DNA of 64,000 nt from Aphelenchoides besseyi (taxonomy: Eukaryota > Nematoda > Chromadorea > Rhabditida > Aphelenchoididae). Location: the NCBI GenBank assembly GCA_024699855.1, contig JAMPIQ010000001.1:9114001-9178000 (forward strand), given 5' to 3'. This document shows, piece after piece, positions 45,479 to 56,788 of this stretch; position 1 is the first letter of the stretch; each line of letters opens with the position of its first letter. The position numbers and the translations under genes are program-made. Under the pieces are notes generated by a model, which saw only the letters and a list, made by a program, of their open reading frames with translations, did not search any database and was not told where the DNA came from.

Positions 45479-48208
45479 CTAGAGTTTGCTCTTTTGCTCT
45501 CGAGCTTCTTTCATCATTGGACCGAGAGTCTGATGATGAAACGGAAGAACTTCAGTTCGATTCAGTTCGGATCGTTGGGCCCATTTGAGCAAATTCGGAT
45601 ACACGTTTCCATCTCTTCGCCCCAAAACTGAATTCAGTTCTCGATCATTGAAATCGAATGAATCGACAATGTTCACGGCATTCGGTCGAACTGCTTTCAG
45701 CGCACGTTCCAACTCCATGCGCGACAAATCCAGTTGCGTGCTGTCCATTTGTTTGAACTAAAACAAACGGTGTTAACTGTGCAGAATAGTCGACTCACTT
45801 CCAAAACATCAGCTCGACAATCTTGGAGTTCGTAGTGCAGATACAAATGAAGAACATCGGCCAAAACTTTCTGAATCGATGTATCCTTTTCGTTCCTGAC
45901 TTTTTCAATGAAATTTCGAGACAAAAAGGTTCGGGTATGAGCTCGACTAGCGCGACACAAATCCAAATGTATCTCATTCCACGCCAACTCGTGAGCGACA
46001 CCTCGCGACTTCAAGTCGGTCAAACGATCGTAAGCTCGAAGTGCCAATGAACGACTAACTTCTTCGAAGGCGCGTTGTATTGAAGACCATTGATTGTGAA
46101 TTGATTGATCTCGATAAAGCAACGGGAAAGTCAAGGTCATAACTGGTGAGTTGAAAAAGTAAGCAACCACTTGACTTTGATTTGATTTCGAATGAGTTGA
46201 TTTGCGAACCTCGGCGGCGACTTTCATCAAATATCTAAAAAAATAAAGATGCCGTTATTCAACTTAATGTGTTTACCGTGCCAATTGCAATAACATGACC
46301 ATATTCTCGCCTTCATAAGTACCTAAAATCACATTCGAATGAATCCTCTGTCTTGCTAACCAATTGACACAAACCCAATTAAACTTACATCCTCCAACCT
46401 AAAAACTATATTATTACTCTTCATATGCCAAGAATACTAACCATTAAAGAGTAAAGTTGAGGCAATCCACTGGACATCGAATATCCGTGACCTCCACACG
46501 CCATTCGACACTGTTCGATTCCAAGAGCCGTTTGAAACGTCACTACCGACTTCAAACCGGAAGACAGAGCATGCAAGTCGGCCATGAGCGATGTCTAAAG
46601 TTGTCTATACGACCACGCCAATTATTAACATTTACATCTCCAGTGTTCAATTGTTCCATGTTTTTGAAGTACAACGCTCGAATGTATTCGCCACCAAACA
46701 TAAAACTAAACGAACGCGCCAACTGAGGAAGCAAACGATACTGTTGACTTGTGTAATCGAGGACTTTGACTTCTCCTTTTCTACAAACTAACATCTTCAT
46801 TGGTTTTACGCGTGTGTCTACCCTTCAACAATTTCTCCTTGACGTCTTACACACGAATAACGAATTGCGATTGTTGCTGCATAAGCAAGATCTCGTCCGA
46901 TACCAGAAATCATCACCGAACTGAAAACGTTTTCTTGCTTCAGTCGTTGAAGACCCTTCAAACCGTATGTACATCATTCCGGTAAACGCCAATTTTGCGT
47001 GTTTTGGCGGTTCAAAACGTCCATTGGGATGAACTTTCGAGTTCTTCATCAACATATTTCGCCGCGGAATGCGAATCTGATTCAATCGAAGATATCCGTT
47101 GTCGTTTGAGTACCTGAAATATTTGATTCAAAGTTAACTGAAGTCTAAGAAATTGAAGGCTGAGAAACTGGAAAGCTGCCAAAACAGTTTATGTTTTCAT
47201 GAACAGTACGGTACCCAATCGAGGAGATTAAATGAAGGTAACTTACATTCCAAACTTCGGTCCTATATCGCCAACTTCGACACCTAAATCCAAGATAACA
47301 ATAGACAAAAATGATCGATCATACCCGGCAAAGGTTGGTGAGATTCTGGATCGCGAATTTGCACAAAAAATGCATGTGCACCATAAGACTTTCCGTGAGT
47401 GATCAGTTGCGCCATCAAAATGATAAAGTTTGCGCTTTTGCCTAAACCATACAATAGAATGTTTGTAGTCACAATCAAGTTGTGTCTACAAACAAAACTT
47501 GCGTTTACCTAAATTCCCTGGCCACCTAAGCACAATTGTAATGTTAATCCGTTTTCTTCTACATCTTACCATTTAGTTGCCGAGATGGTTGGTGTGTTCA
47601 GAACGAACTCCTCAGTTTTTGGATCATACGTAGCTGTTGTTTCTAATTTCTTCAAATTTGTTCCATGACCAATCTTAATATCCAGTTAGTATTGGGAATA
47701 TGCCCATTAAGCTACTTCAGTTTGCGCATACGTGGAAATGTATTCCCGATTAACAGCCTTCTGTAGCCACCATCCAAGTTGCTCTTCGTCCGCATTGCCC
47801 AATAGCATTTGAACGACCATCGTGTAATGAAGACTGAGTGGAAAGCCCTGATTTCCAATGACCAACCTAAACTATAAATTCGAGGCTAAAAAATTGAACT
47901 CACGTCTGAAAGTAATAAGCTTCTTCAACATTCCCAGCATCAATTATCTGATCTTTGTATTTCAATAAGCGCAACGTATTTCGATACGCGTTCTCGACCG
48001 CTTCAATTCGAGGCATAAAGGAGGTGTCCGTTGTACTTTGAGCTAATTCGGGTGTTCTTTCCACGAACTCGGCAATCAAACGTCGTCGTTGAACGGCCTT
48101 GGACCCACTCCAAATTCGAGCTGCCAACTCATCGGTATCAAACGAACAACCACGACGCTCATCGGTCAGATCCTCGTTATCTCCAGAACGTATACAACGG
48201 TTCGGCAT
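45479..48208 (-). CDS. peroxisomal acyl-CoA oxidase, copy B
   Basis: Fourteen exons (47904-48208, 47716-47866, 47570-47673, 47509-47525, 47325-47441, 47247-47283, 46964-47113, 46822-46920, 46636-46780, 46442-46594, 46389-46398, 46277-46322, 45799-46234, 45479-45757) give 682 aa. The motifs parallel copy [112 protein letters not shown]. The C-terminus is EQKSKL, a canonical PTS1, so peroxisomal import is expected. Copies A and B are clearly tandem paralogues, but B has more introns. Two of its exons are only 17 nt (47509-47525, completing KWWPGNLG) and 10 nt (46389-46398). Both lie in conserved sequence and are flanked by proper GT-AG sites. Function is oxidation of acyl-CoA with H2O2 production; substrate length cannot be read from the sequence. 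Confidence 0.9.
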
Positions 48209-48689
48209 TTCCTAAATTGTTCACAACGTGCACCTTACGAATCAACAAAACCACCAGAATCAAATGCGCTCAGATGACCACAAGCAAAATGATAAGAACG
48301 TGGAAAGGGGTTTGTTTTTCTGTCGGACGTTAAACGTCGGTCGATCAAATCGAATGCGCGTTTAACTACACAAACTCTAGGAAGCTAATTCAAACACTAC
48401 ACCCCATGAGTTTGATCTTTCGAGTTATAAAGTTTCCGACCTGAATTCTAAGATTAAATTCTCAGTAGAGTCTGTAAATTGATTGCCTGTTGGAATAAGT
48501 GTTCGTTTCCTCAACAAACGTTTTAACATGAAAAACTTGTTGTTGTTCACTAACAGGCTGCGTTAGAATCTAAGATTAAGAAAAAGAATGCAAATTTCAA
48601 TTGAAACAAAATTTCTATTCACCGCTCATCTTTCGCTCGACTGTCGAACCGAACAGTCGAATCGACTTCCGTCTCTCTGACCTCTCGCA
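48209..48689. other. intergenic, no gene recognised
   Basis: About 0.48 kb between divergent genes: acyl-CoA oxidase B to the left and the basic protein to the right. No exon was supported; it should hold both promoters. Confidence 0.45.
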
Positions 48690-49759
48690 ATGTCCATTAT
48701 GAAGAAACCGCAACCGAAAACTCCGGCGTCCAAATCAACGAGCATCACTTCTGTGGCCTCCAAGAAGTCGGTTTCCACTAAGAGTCTCCGAGGAAAGGGC
48801 AAACCGCCACAAAAGAAGAAGAAAGGTTGTTTCGGTTGTTGTCGCAAAAAACATGACGCCAAGAAGCAAAGTTGGTTCAATCGAAAGACCATAATGTAAG
48901 TTTATTTAGGCAGCAAGAAGTCGGCTACCAAATCTCCGCGCCCAAGTGTTCCAACTCGTCCGCAACCGATTCGTCCATCGTACGCAACGAAGTCCGGTGG
49001 CAATCGTCCTCCAGCAGCTGTGGACCACTCCAAACTTGCGAAACCAATGGCTGTTGGTGCGCAATTGTTTCAAGCGAGTACTCAACCGACGGTTCAAACA
49101 ACTCCACCGGTTGTTCAGCCAGTTGCTCAATCACAAGTTCCTGCACTTGCACAACCTTTCATCGCTCGACAACCTGTCGGTGTGAAGGACAACAAACCAT
49201 CGCCGAAAGATGTAAGTTTACGACCATTCAAAATGTTATCGTGTGTTTAGACTCCGGTCAAATCGACTTCGAGTGTCAACGAGAACGTTACTCCAAAGGT
49301 CAAGAAGATGGGAATCGAATCGGAATTAACAATTCGCAACTTCGAACGTGATCAACGTTTCCATCGTTCTTTCTTCTACACCGTTTCATTCCCGTTGCCA
49401 AAACCGAAGGTCCAAAAGAAGAAGAAGTCGATGGTCACGAAGACTGGCCGCGAAATTACGCCAATTAGCCGCCATCAAAAGAAACAAAAAGGGAAATGCA
49501 AATGTGCACCAAAGTTCCGTCGTATTTTGAGCGTAACCACTCTCGGATGCGACGCGAAGGGCTGCGAGAAGGCAGACGGTTGTGATTGTGCGACTGCTGA
49601 TCTTCAGGCACGAATGCTTTCGTGGTCCAATTAACGTTGTTATTTCAGGTCGTGAAACAACAAACGGGAGATGGAAAAGTCGACACGGAAACTGGAAACT
49701 TGTTGAAGCAAATGGAGGTTTTGTTGGATAAGTTGCAACACAAAATCAACGAGAACTGA
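48690..49759 (+). CDS. uncharacterised basic Lys/Pro/Cys protein
   Basis: Four exons (48690-48870, 48910-49211, 49251-49607, 49649-49759) give 316 aa. The N-terminus is very basic and Ser/Lys/Pro-rich (SKKSVSTKSLRGKGKPPQ, then KGCFGCCRKKHD). The middle is Pro/Gln/Thr-rich and probably disordered. A conserved-looking core follows (ELTIRNFERDQRFHRSFFY, VSFPLPKPKVQKKKK) and then cysteines in CKCAPKFRR and LGCDAKGCEKADGCDC, which might bind metal. The C-terminus is a helix (GNLLKQMEVLLDKLQHKI). I recognise no family. The last intron (49608-49648, 41 nt) has a GC donor (CAG|GCACGA) and a normal TTTCAG acceptor; no GT donor keeps the frame. An AATAAA at about 49780 and an acceptor just before the next ATG suggest an operon with the following gene. 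Confidence 0.65.
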
Positions 49760-49816
49760 CTTTGAAATTCTGAACCAATAAACTTGCTCATCTGATATCT
49801 TTCTTCATTTTCTAGC

Positions 49817-50691
49817 ATGCAAAAAAAGTCGATAGAAACAAAAGGAATCATTTTCACTTGCATTCCAATAAATTTAACGGTCATGATCGGTGGTCGTTTG
49901 TTAAAAGGCTACCTCTTAATCTCCGTTCTTTCCTTCGATTGGATTTCTGCTCAACATCGAAATTATTGTACTGCAGTAGATGGCAAGGTATTATTTCGTA
50001 CTCGTACATAACCTCTGAACATCGTTTTCAGCAAATTCATCAATGTGCTCGCGAGTTCTTCAATCGTCCATACGATCTGTCGGATCAAGACAAACTGTTA
50101 ACAAAATTAGCCGCCGCAATCCAAAACTTTAATGGAACAACTCACGAATGCACTCTTTTTTGGGCTTTTGCCGCTTGTGCACGATCTGTTTCTGCGTGTT
50201 TTGGAGTTCCAAAGGATGATGGAGGGGTTTCTGTTGGCTCTAAAATCTACTGGCAACGTGCTTGGACGTTGTGCTCTCAGTATGACGACTCTTTTGGTTA
50301 CAAGATCGGTAAGTTGGTTGGCATTATCAGCTCAGAAGAGTTGGTTCAGATATCAACAAGTCGATGGAATGCAGTAGAAAAATCGAAGAAAAATGCGATC
50401 AGCCGGTGCCTGATTTCAACAACTGTCAGTGAGTTTAAACAAAACAACACGATTGACATATATCGTAGAGAAACATACTACAGTTGTCATCGACAGGAGC
50501 TGTACGAGTGCCAGGGACTAAATGTGGCTGAACGGGTGTTGATTTGTGATGTTCATTCGTTTTTTCTTTTTGTCGAATGTGCTGAACCCGTGCGATGTGC
50601 TTTGATGGGAAGCAGTTCGCACGAAATTAACAGCTCGATTTCCGTTCTGCTTGTGGCTGTTTGGTTGTTGTGGATGTTGGATTGGAATTAA
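49817..50691 (+). CDS. secreted/GPI- or tail-anchored cysteine-rich protein
   Basis: Four exons (49817-49987, 50032-50308, 50350-50428, 50469-50691) give 249 aa from the first ATG, or 227 aa from the in-frame ATG at 49883. The second start gives a better signal peptide (GRLLKGYLLISVLSFDWISA). About fourteen cysteines follow in a spaced ectodomain (YCTAVDGK, HQCAREFF, THECTLFWAFAACARSVSACFG, MECSRKIEEKC, YSCHRQELYECQ). The tail is hydrophobic (SSISVLLVAVWLLWMLDW) and could be a GPI signal or membrane anchor. The pattern resembles the nematode-expanded cysteine-rich surface proteins, but I cannot name the family. The acceptor TTTTCTAG ends one base before ATG 49817, and the previous gene stops only 57 bp upstream, so this may be the second gene of an operon. 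Confidence 0.66.
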
Positions 50692-50812
50692 AGGTTTTAT
50701 TCGAACATCTCTCTTTTCTACTTCGACTTCTTGACACACACTTCAAACAAACTTAATGTTCTAGCTATAAATAGGTCGCGCGGATAAAAATTTGTCGATT
50801 AAATTGAACGTG

Positions 50813-52592
50813 TTAAGTGAGAAAAACAACGAAGAATACGAAGAAAGCCATCAAAACGGCGAAGACTTTGAGCATCAGCCAACGGGTGCCGGAAATGTTG
50901 GTGAAATAGCGCAGCAATTCCAAGTGCGCATTTTCGATGTTCATCGTCGTGTGTTCGACATTGCTGTCAATTCTGAAAACACGAGAGTTGAAGAGAATGA
51001 AGGCCGAAGACAAACCTCGTAATCGTCTCTCCCTGTTCAGCAACCAACATCGAAAGTTGACTGAAAATCTGTCCGAGTTCACTGATCGAGCTCTCAATTT
51101 GTTGCATCGCATTGAACCGCGACCTGTGGTAGGTTTCGGACTCATCGATTAGCGCCAACTGTTCTTGCTGTTGAATCTGCTCCATGTCCAGAACAACCGA
51201 ATTCGAACCCGAGGCTTCTGCTTCATCACGCAGTAAAACGGAACCCACTGAAATTCGCAATCAAAACTACCGCAATGTCAAACTGACTATTTCCAGTGCT
51301 TGCCGATGGAGGCAAACCGTAGGGAACCGATTGAGATTGACTGAACTGTTCACGTCGACGGCTCTTCTGTTTCAGCGTCTAAAGACAATCATAATCATAG
51401 GACGCTGAAATTTTCGTACCTCAGTTCTCTTTTCCTGAACGCATTTGAACTCGTTGCCCAAGGAAACCAATTTCGCTTGAAGTCCAACAACGACCAGTTT
51501 CGAGTGGTGGTTTCCTTGTTCCGGAACCGCTTGTCGACTCTTGATCAATTGTTGAAGGTTGGCAATTTGCGAATTTAGACCTTGAATATCCTGAACACAA
51601 CGAATAACAACAAATCAAATTGAGAGTTCCAACCTTCTTGATGATGGTCGAGAGCTCATCGATTTCGATAGTACGATCATCAAAAAGCGATTTCTTTTTC
51701 GCTAGTTCCGCGAGTTTCTCCATTTTAGCGCACGTTATGCTCAAATCACGGCCAATTCGTCTGAAATAGAAGTTAAAGAAAAAAGTGAAATTAATCTACT
51801 TGGCAAGTTGATTGAATTGAATGGACGATTGAATGAGTTTGTTTCGTCCGTCGGTGTTGTTGAGTCGTCCATTTTGGGCTTGTAGTTTCATCTGAAAGCT
51901 CGAGTTCTAATCAACAACCAATTGATCATCACACACCTGAAACGACTTGGCAACCGTACGAAATTCGGCGGTGCGATCGGAATGTGGCATGACTACAAAC
52001 TCGAATTCGACGAAACGTTCCTGTTGAACTTCCTGAAATAAAAATCAATTTAGAATACGAAGTTGAAGGTACATACTCGATTAGCAGAAAAAGAAGAATA
52101 CGACAAGTACGGCTGATCAACGGCTTGAGTATACGTATCAGCTAGAGCTTGGATCGAGGTCTGAAAGCTCAAATTGAGAACAATACAACGTGGGTAAGAA
52201 GCGAAAATAAGCGAAAACAAAAGAAATTTAAATGCTAATCACAAGCGCTTTCCAACCACTTCAACTGCAACTCCTAAACCAAAAACTCGTATTTCCGTCA
52301 AACTCCCGCAATTCTTCTACGTCGATGGTTGGACGGATTTCCTCTCCACTCCCTTCGCACTCAATTCCACGTCAAACACCACCGCAGAAACACACAAACA
52401 AATTGGTTTGCTTACTTGCGCATTCGACCAGAACTGCTGCCCAAACTGTTGAGTTAATGAGCCGAGATTGGAGAACGAAAGATTTTCTGTTGGGTTCGAT
52501 TGCTCTACGACGGGCGAACTACCGTTCGACTGTTCCTCGTGTCCACCGGCGGCAGCAGATCGTCGGTGTCTAGTTTGACCGTCCGCAAACAT
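50813..52592 (-). CDS. syx-5: syntaxin-5 (Golgi Qa-SNARE)
   Basis: Nine exons (52416-52592, 52077-52160, 51937-52032, 51800-51891, 51634-51760, 51420-51590, 51288-51378, 51016-51247, 50813-50972) give 409 aa. Family landmarks in order are HSDRTAEFRTVAKSFQ, RIGRDLSITCAKMEKLAELA, KKSLFDDRTIEIDELSTIIK and DIQGLNSQIANLQQLI (Habc region), then KQKSRRREQFSQSQS. The SNARE motif runs from about QQQEQLALIDESETYHRSR to IDSNVEHTTMNIENAH and contains the zero-layer Gln (ISELGQIFSQLSMLV). The protein ends with a membrane anchor (WLMLKVFAVLMAFFVFFVVFL). This matches syntaxin-5, the Qa-SNARE for ER-to-Golgi and intra-Golgi fusion; the C. elegans protein is nearly the same length. The unusual N-terminal extension is Ser/Gly/Gln-rich. 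Intron 1 is long (52161-52415) by local standards. Confidence 0.92.
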
Positions 52593-52689
52593 TCATTCGT
52601 TCCAGCTATCTTCGACAATCTTTTCAGCTGATTCTATCGACTAAAATCTCTTGTTCTATCGAACTGAAAACACAACAATTGAACCCGTT

Positions 52690-53069
52690 GATGCTCAAAC
52701 ACAAACAAGAAAATTCCACGTCGTCAAACAAAATTCTCGGCCGTTTTGAATCGATGATCCAAAGATCGGTAGGCAAAATAAATCGAAGTTTCAACGTTGA
52801 ACATGTGATTTACAAAGCACTGTTGACGGTCTGTGTATTCGCCAATCGACCGCAATTTCAACTGATGACGTGCTCAACAATCTCCGTTTACTCGTAGGTG
52901 TCAAGTTTGTCGTTCGATGGTCATCTCTGAATTCATAGACTTGTGAACGATTTTGCATACGCATATAACCAATTTAGACGGCTGAGATCCTGGATAATGT
53001 AGGCAAAATAAACAAAACTACGTTGGTGGATGTTCTTGGAATCCATTTGACTAAACGTAAGATGCTTTG
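52690..53069 (+). other. candidate exons of an unassigned gene
   Basis: Two stretches look coding: about 52838-52898 (ending STDDVLNNLRLL, donor GTAGGT) and 52974-53069 (TAEILDNVGKINKTTLVDV onward, donor GTGAGT). Joined, they give an amphipathic helical sequence. An in-phase start exon from ATG 52690 is possible but its donor (GTCGTC) is poor. The next good acceptor is that of the TAF13-like first exon, and it would be read in a different frame, stopping at about 53302. So this is either the start of an alternative transcript, a separate short gene, or chance. Confidence 0.28.
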
Positions 53070-53162
53070 TGGTGAAGTGAGTGTCTGCTTCTTTGTGTTT
53101 GGTGTTTTTGCGATTCCGTGCTTTCATGACATTAAACACCGTGATTTCTTTACAGCAATCAA

Positions 53163-53564
53163 ATGGCCTCACAGGTGGCCGCAACCGGAAGGCCGATCAG
53201 AAAGACGGCGAAGATGCAAATGGCCGACAAGACAAAGAAACAACTTCGAGATTACACGCAAAGTCTTCTCGTTCTTTTGGATTTCGAAAAAATCGACCGT
53301 GAAGCTTTCGATCTTCTGATCGATGTTCAGGTAAAATTGGTTTTATTTTGAAGCTATTTCTTGGTTTTCAGGAGCTCTTCTGTGAGTACCTTGTGGTGCG
53401 ACTTGTGAAAGCGAAAAAGAACACAAAGAATTCACTTGAATTGGTAGATTTCATGAAACTGATTGCAAACGACGAAATGTTCTTCTTTGCACGTAGTGAG
53501 TTGTAGTCCATCGAACACAATGAAATCCATTTCAGACTTTTTCAAGCCAAAAGTCAACGGTTAA
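53163..53564 (+). CDS. TAF13-like histone-fold protein
   Basis: Three exons (53163-53330, 53372-53495, 53536-53564) give 106 aa. After a basic N-terminus (GRPIRKTAKMQMADKTKK) comes a helix-strand-helix pattern that aligns with TAF13: K-x-L-R at the start, EAFDLLIDVQELFCEYLVV for the long central helix, KA in the loop, then LELVDFMKLIANDEMFFFAR and FF. TAF13 pairs with TAF11 in TFIID and helps RNA polymerase II initiation in the nucleus. The alignment was made by eye; SPT3-type or other histone-fold proteins remain possible. The acceptor TTTACAG is 8 bases before the ATG. The gene is divergent from syntaxin-5, though possible exons lie between them. Confidence 0.55.
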
Positions 53565-53758
53565 GTCACTTTCCAAATATGTTTTGCCATTTCTTCATTT
53601 TCTCACATATGTTCTCACTAGTTATTTTGCGTAAATAAGTTTTTTGAATCCGATGTGTTTATTCGTTGAAGTCATACAATCAAATACGAAAAGAACATGG
53701 AGATTTCTTACGACAATGAATTTGAAAATGTAAGAGGTTGGAGTTCAGGTGATGCTCT

Positions 53759-54356
53759 TTATGGCAATGGAATGGCGTTTTCGGCGGCTTGACGTTGTGC
53801 TGCTTCTTGGTTTTCGGCAGCATGTTTAGCGGCACGTTCACGGTTCTCTTGGGCGTGTTTGGCGGCACCTAAATACGGGAATAAGTAACTTTTCTTGATC
53901 CTGTTTTCTTACGTTCGGCAGCAGTGCGGAATGGAAGATTTGGGTAGGCGCCTTGAACAGCTCCGTTAGCTGGATAAGCTCCAGGAACAGAAGGAGCGAC
54001 GGCTCCAGGAACTGCTGCTCCCGGGTAACTCGCTGGAGCTGCAGCGCCGGGGTAGACGGCGGGAGCCGCTCCCGGGTAAGTTGCTGGAGCTCCAGGAACA
54101 ACGGCTCCATTGGCCGGCATTGCATTGACGGTTTGAACGGCTTCAGTGGAAGTGGCTAAGATTTGGAGAATTGGTTTGTGCTCGATTCCGGGTGGTGGAC
54201 TTTGCATTTCGGGTTCAGTTTGACGACGATTCCGAACCTAAAACATTCGAACATGAAACTCGAGAACAAACGGAGATTTACCGTAGCAGCAAAGGAGTTG
54301 TCCCAAAGAGCAACAGCAGAAAGAGCGACGACGAGAAGAACGAATTTGGTGTTCAT
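53759..54356 (-). CDS. small secreted Pro/Gly/Ala-repeat protein
   Basis: Three exons (54282-54356, 53913-54237, 53759-53868) give 169 aa. A clean signal peptide (KFVLLVVALSAVALWDNSFA) is followed by RNRRQ and a low-complexity region of P-G-A repeats (YPGAAPAVYPGAAAPASYPG and similar). The tail is charged, Ala/Glu/Arg-rich and helical (AKHAQENRERAAKHAAENQ). It may be a cuticle or matrix protein or an antimicrobial-type precursor. No family is recognised. It is the first of six small secreted-protein loci on the minus strand. Confidence 0.68.
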
Positions 54357-54952
54357 GATTGAAAGTGGACTGAAACAGAACGATGAATAAGCGGTTCAAT
54401 CGTCACGTTTATATACAGCGATTGTGGGCGTAACGAAATGACAAGATCTGGACTTTGAACGCGCGTGTGCCAAATCGACCATTTGGCGACGATCCGATCT
54501 TTGATTATCTTTTATCGTGCCGATGTTTTTGTTTGCGCATAAGATTTGGATACACCTCAAGTAAATGATCTTCGACCTTTGAAAGATATGCCCATCTTTG
54601 ACGAACAAAGTTTCTGATGCAAAGATTTGAGGGTCGCGTCGATACGATCGGTATTATTTTTGATTTAGAGAAAACCACAATCGATAGATTCAAAAACATT
54701 TATTGAATGATTGCAATTCAAATACAGAAACAATGTGAAATTATGCATTATTGAACGTTAACAAATGATTATGCCGTGAGTTGTGTTCAAACATCAAATC
54801 CTTTTATCAGCGACCGAGCAACAAAGTGTTCATTCGAGCCTATAAAGTTTGTCGAACATTAAAACTCAATTAGACTACTTAACTTACTTGATTGGTTAGC
54901 ATTTGACTGGAAGATTGAAATAACCGTTTACTCGCCGTTTATGATCGTTCGC

Positions 54953-55262
54953 CTACCTGTTGAGCAGAGCACGTCGAGTGTTTGCTTGTGTTATCATGAG
55001 GTTACGATCTGCAATTGCTTGTCCTGGTGTAAGTCCTCCAAATCCTCCGAGTCCATAACCGAGGCCGCCGTAGCCGCCAAGCGGTCCTCCTAATCCATAG
55101 CCTAACGGACTACCCAAGCCATAACCAAGCAATTGACGTTTTTGTCGAATCTGAAACCAAGGAATATAAAACTCGTCAAATTTCGCTTAAACACACCACT
55201 CCAGCATCTGCAGTAAAGATGGTCAGAGCCAAGAGAGCAAGCAAGCAGACGTGATGGCGCAT
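54953..55262 (-). CDS. small secreted Gly/Tyr/Leu-rich peptide precursor
   Basis: Two exons (55197-55262, 54953-55150) give 87 aa. The signal peptide is HVCLLALLALTIFTADA. After RQKR, a likely furin-type cleavage site, the mature part is GLGYG-rich (LLGYGLGSPLGYGLGG, GGYGGLGYGLGGFGG) and ends with a helical ADRNLMITQANTRRALLNR. GY-rich worm peptides include antimicrobial NLP and CNC types and cuticle components, so an antimicrobial role is possible but not shown. Its plan (signal, KRQLL, repeat, N-R-A-R helix) resembles that of the next gene at 55920-56316, suggesting duplication and divergence. The intergenic 54357-54952 shows no other exon. Confidence 0.68.
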
Positions 55263-55919
55263 TTTAAAGTTATGAAGAAACTGAAACAAATAACCGATCA
55301 GAAGTTATGTGCCACGATTTTTATATCGATGGCTTCCAATCAGTTAGGTACTTTGAACAAGTTGGTCACTCGTCGCCTTTTGCCCTTGATTGCATGATGG
55401 CGATAAGGCGCCCACGTTTGGGCACAACGATCAACTACAGCCAATTGCGTGCACGACACAAAGCTCAATCGCGTGCGTCGAAGGTCGTCAGATTCCCGGT
55501 GGTCATTTTGCTTTGTGACGTTTACAATGAAAATTTATGGTCCTGTGTTTTTGTAGAACATCAAATCGTTTGTTCTTTGATTTGATTCTTGTTCTGTTCA
55601 CCGCAAACAACTTTATCGCCCAACCAAAAGATAACAAATCGCTGCCAACACGATCCAAGCAAACGATCTCCGACTGTTTCAACAATCTCAAGTGCAAAAG
55701 TCAACCACTTTTTGTACAAACATAACCTTCGTTTTGATCAAAAAACAACACTAAGACTCGGTAAGTTTCGGTTGACACAAACACCAATCACAAGTGATAG
55801 TCCGTTGAATAAGTTTATTGCAAATTTGAAAAGTTAAACAAAAGCCATTAATAGAAATTGAAAATACAAAATCAAATGTAGAGATTATAAACGGAAAGAC
55901 GTCGAGTTCGTTCTCTTTC

Positions 55920-56316
55920 TCAACCCAAGAATGGACGACGAGCGCGAGCTGAAAAGGCAGTTAGACTCGTTGGTGAACTTCGAATTCACCTGCTGCGAGA
56001 TTAGCGTTAGTACGAGCTTGGAGAAGGTTAGCATTCGTGCGGGCACGAGTTGCCGCAAGATTCTACAAAGAGTACGATGTTGTGAACGTGCTTTGACTTA
56101 CCGAGTTGATACGCGCTCGGTTGGCCGCTTGCTGAGCGTTGATTCGTGCCCGTTGTCCAGCAAGTCCGACTCCCGGCAACAGTTGGCGCTTCTCACGATG
56201 CTGAAAAAGAATCCGAAATGAATGGAAGATTGAACACGAAAACTTACCGTTTCGGCAGCGTCGATGCATGCGGCGATTACAACGAGGGAAAGAAGGACGA
56301 CGACTTTGAATTGCAT
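55920..56316 (-). CDS. small secreted precursor with KRQLL and NRARIN repeats
   Basis: Four exons (56248-56316, 56102-56200, 55990-56062, 55920-55948) give 89 aa. The signal peptide is FKVVVLLSLVVIAACIDA. After HREKR, a likely cleavage site, comes QLLPGVGLAGQ, then repeats of a basic Asn/Ala/Arg motif (NRARIN, TRARTNANLLQARTNANLA). The last short exon gives ARARRPFLG, whose final Gly could be amidated after cleavage at RR. If the last intron (55949-55989) is retained, the protein would instead end GEFEVHQRV. A peptide precursor is plausible but unproven. It is related in plan to 54953-55262. Confidence 0.62.
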
Positions 56317-56788
56317 TTTGAATCGATGAGTTCGTGGAATTGAAAGACGAAAATAAAATGAAAAGATTGGCAAAACTGCTAAAGATCTGATGGAGCCCAG
56401 TCTTTTATACAGAAATGAAGGCGTCTAGAATCTTCGAAAAGGGGTGGATCCGTCGAAGCGACTTTTCGTGTTTAGGAAATCGACAGCTCTTCTTGTTGTT
56501 TTGGTTGCTGTTCAATGGCCGCAAAAGCCATGAGAATGACCGAAGAGTCAGATTGAGCGCATGATGCTGAGAAAGCAGACAAACGAACAAGATGCTTTTT
56601 GTTTGTTTGGCATCTCAATCTTTAGACCCAAACTGCTGAGATTGTTTTTGCTTCGCAACAAACAGACGATCTCTTACCTTATGATTTCCATTTCAACCAT
56701 GAACATTTGGATCTTCGGTCTAACAAGATCGGAAAACTCAAGGTTGCGCTAAGTTTTGAATTCATTCTTTTATCTGATCTCTCTTCAA

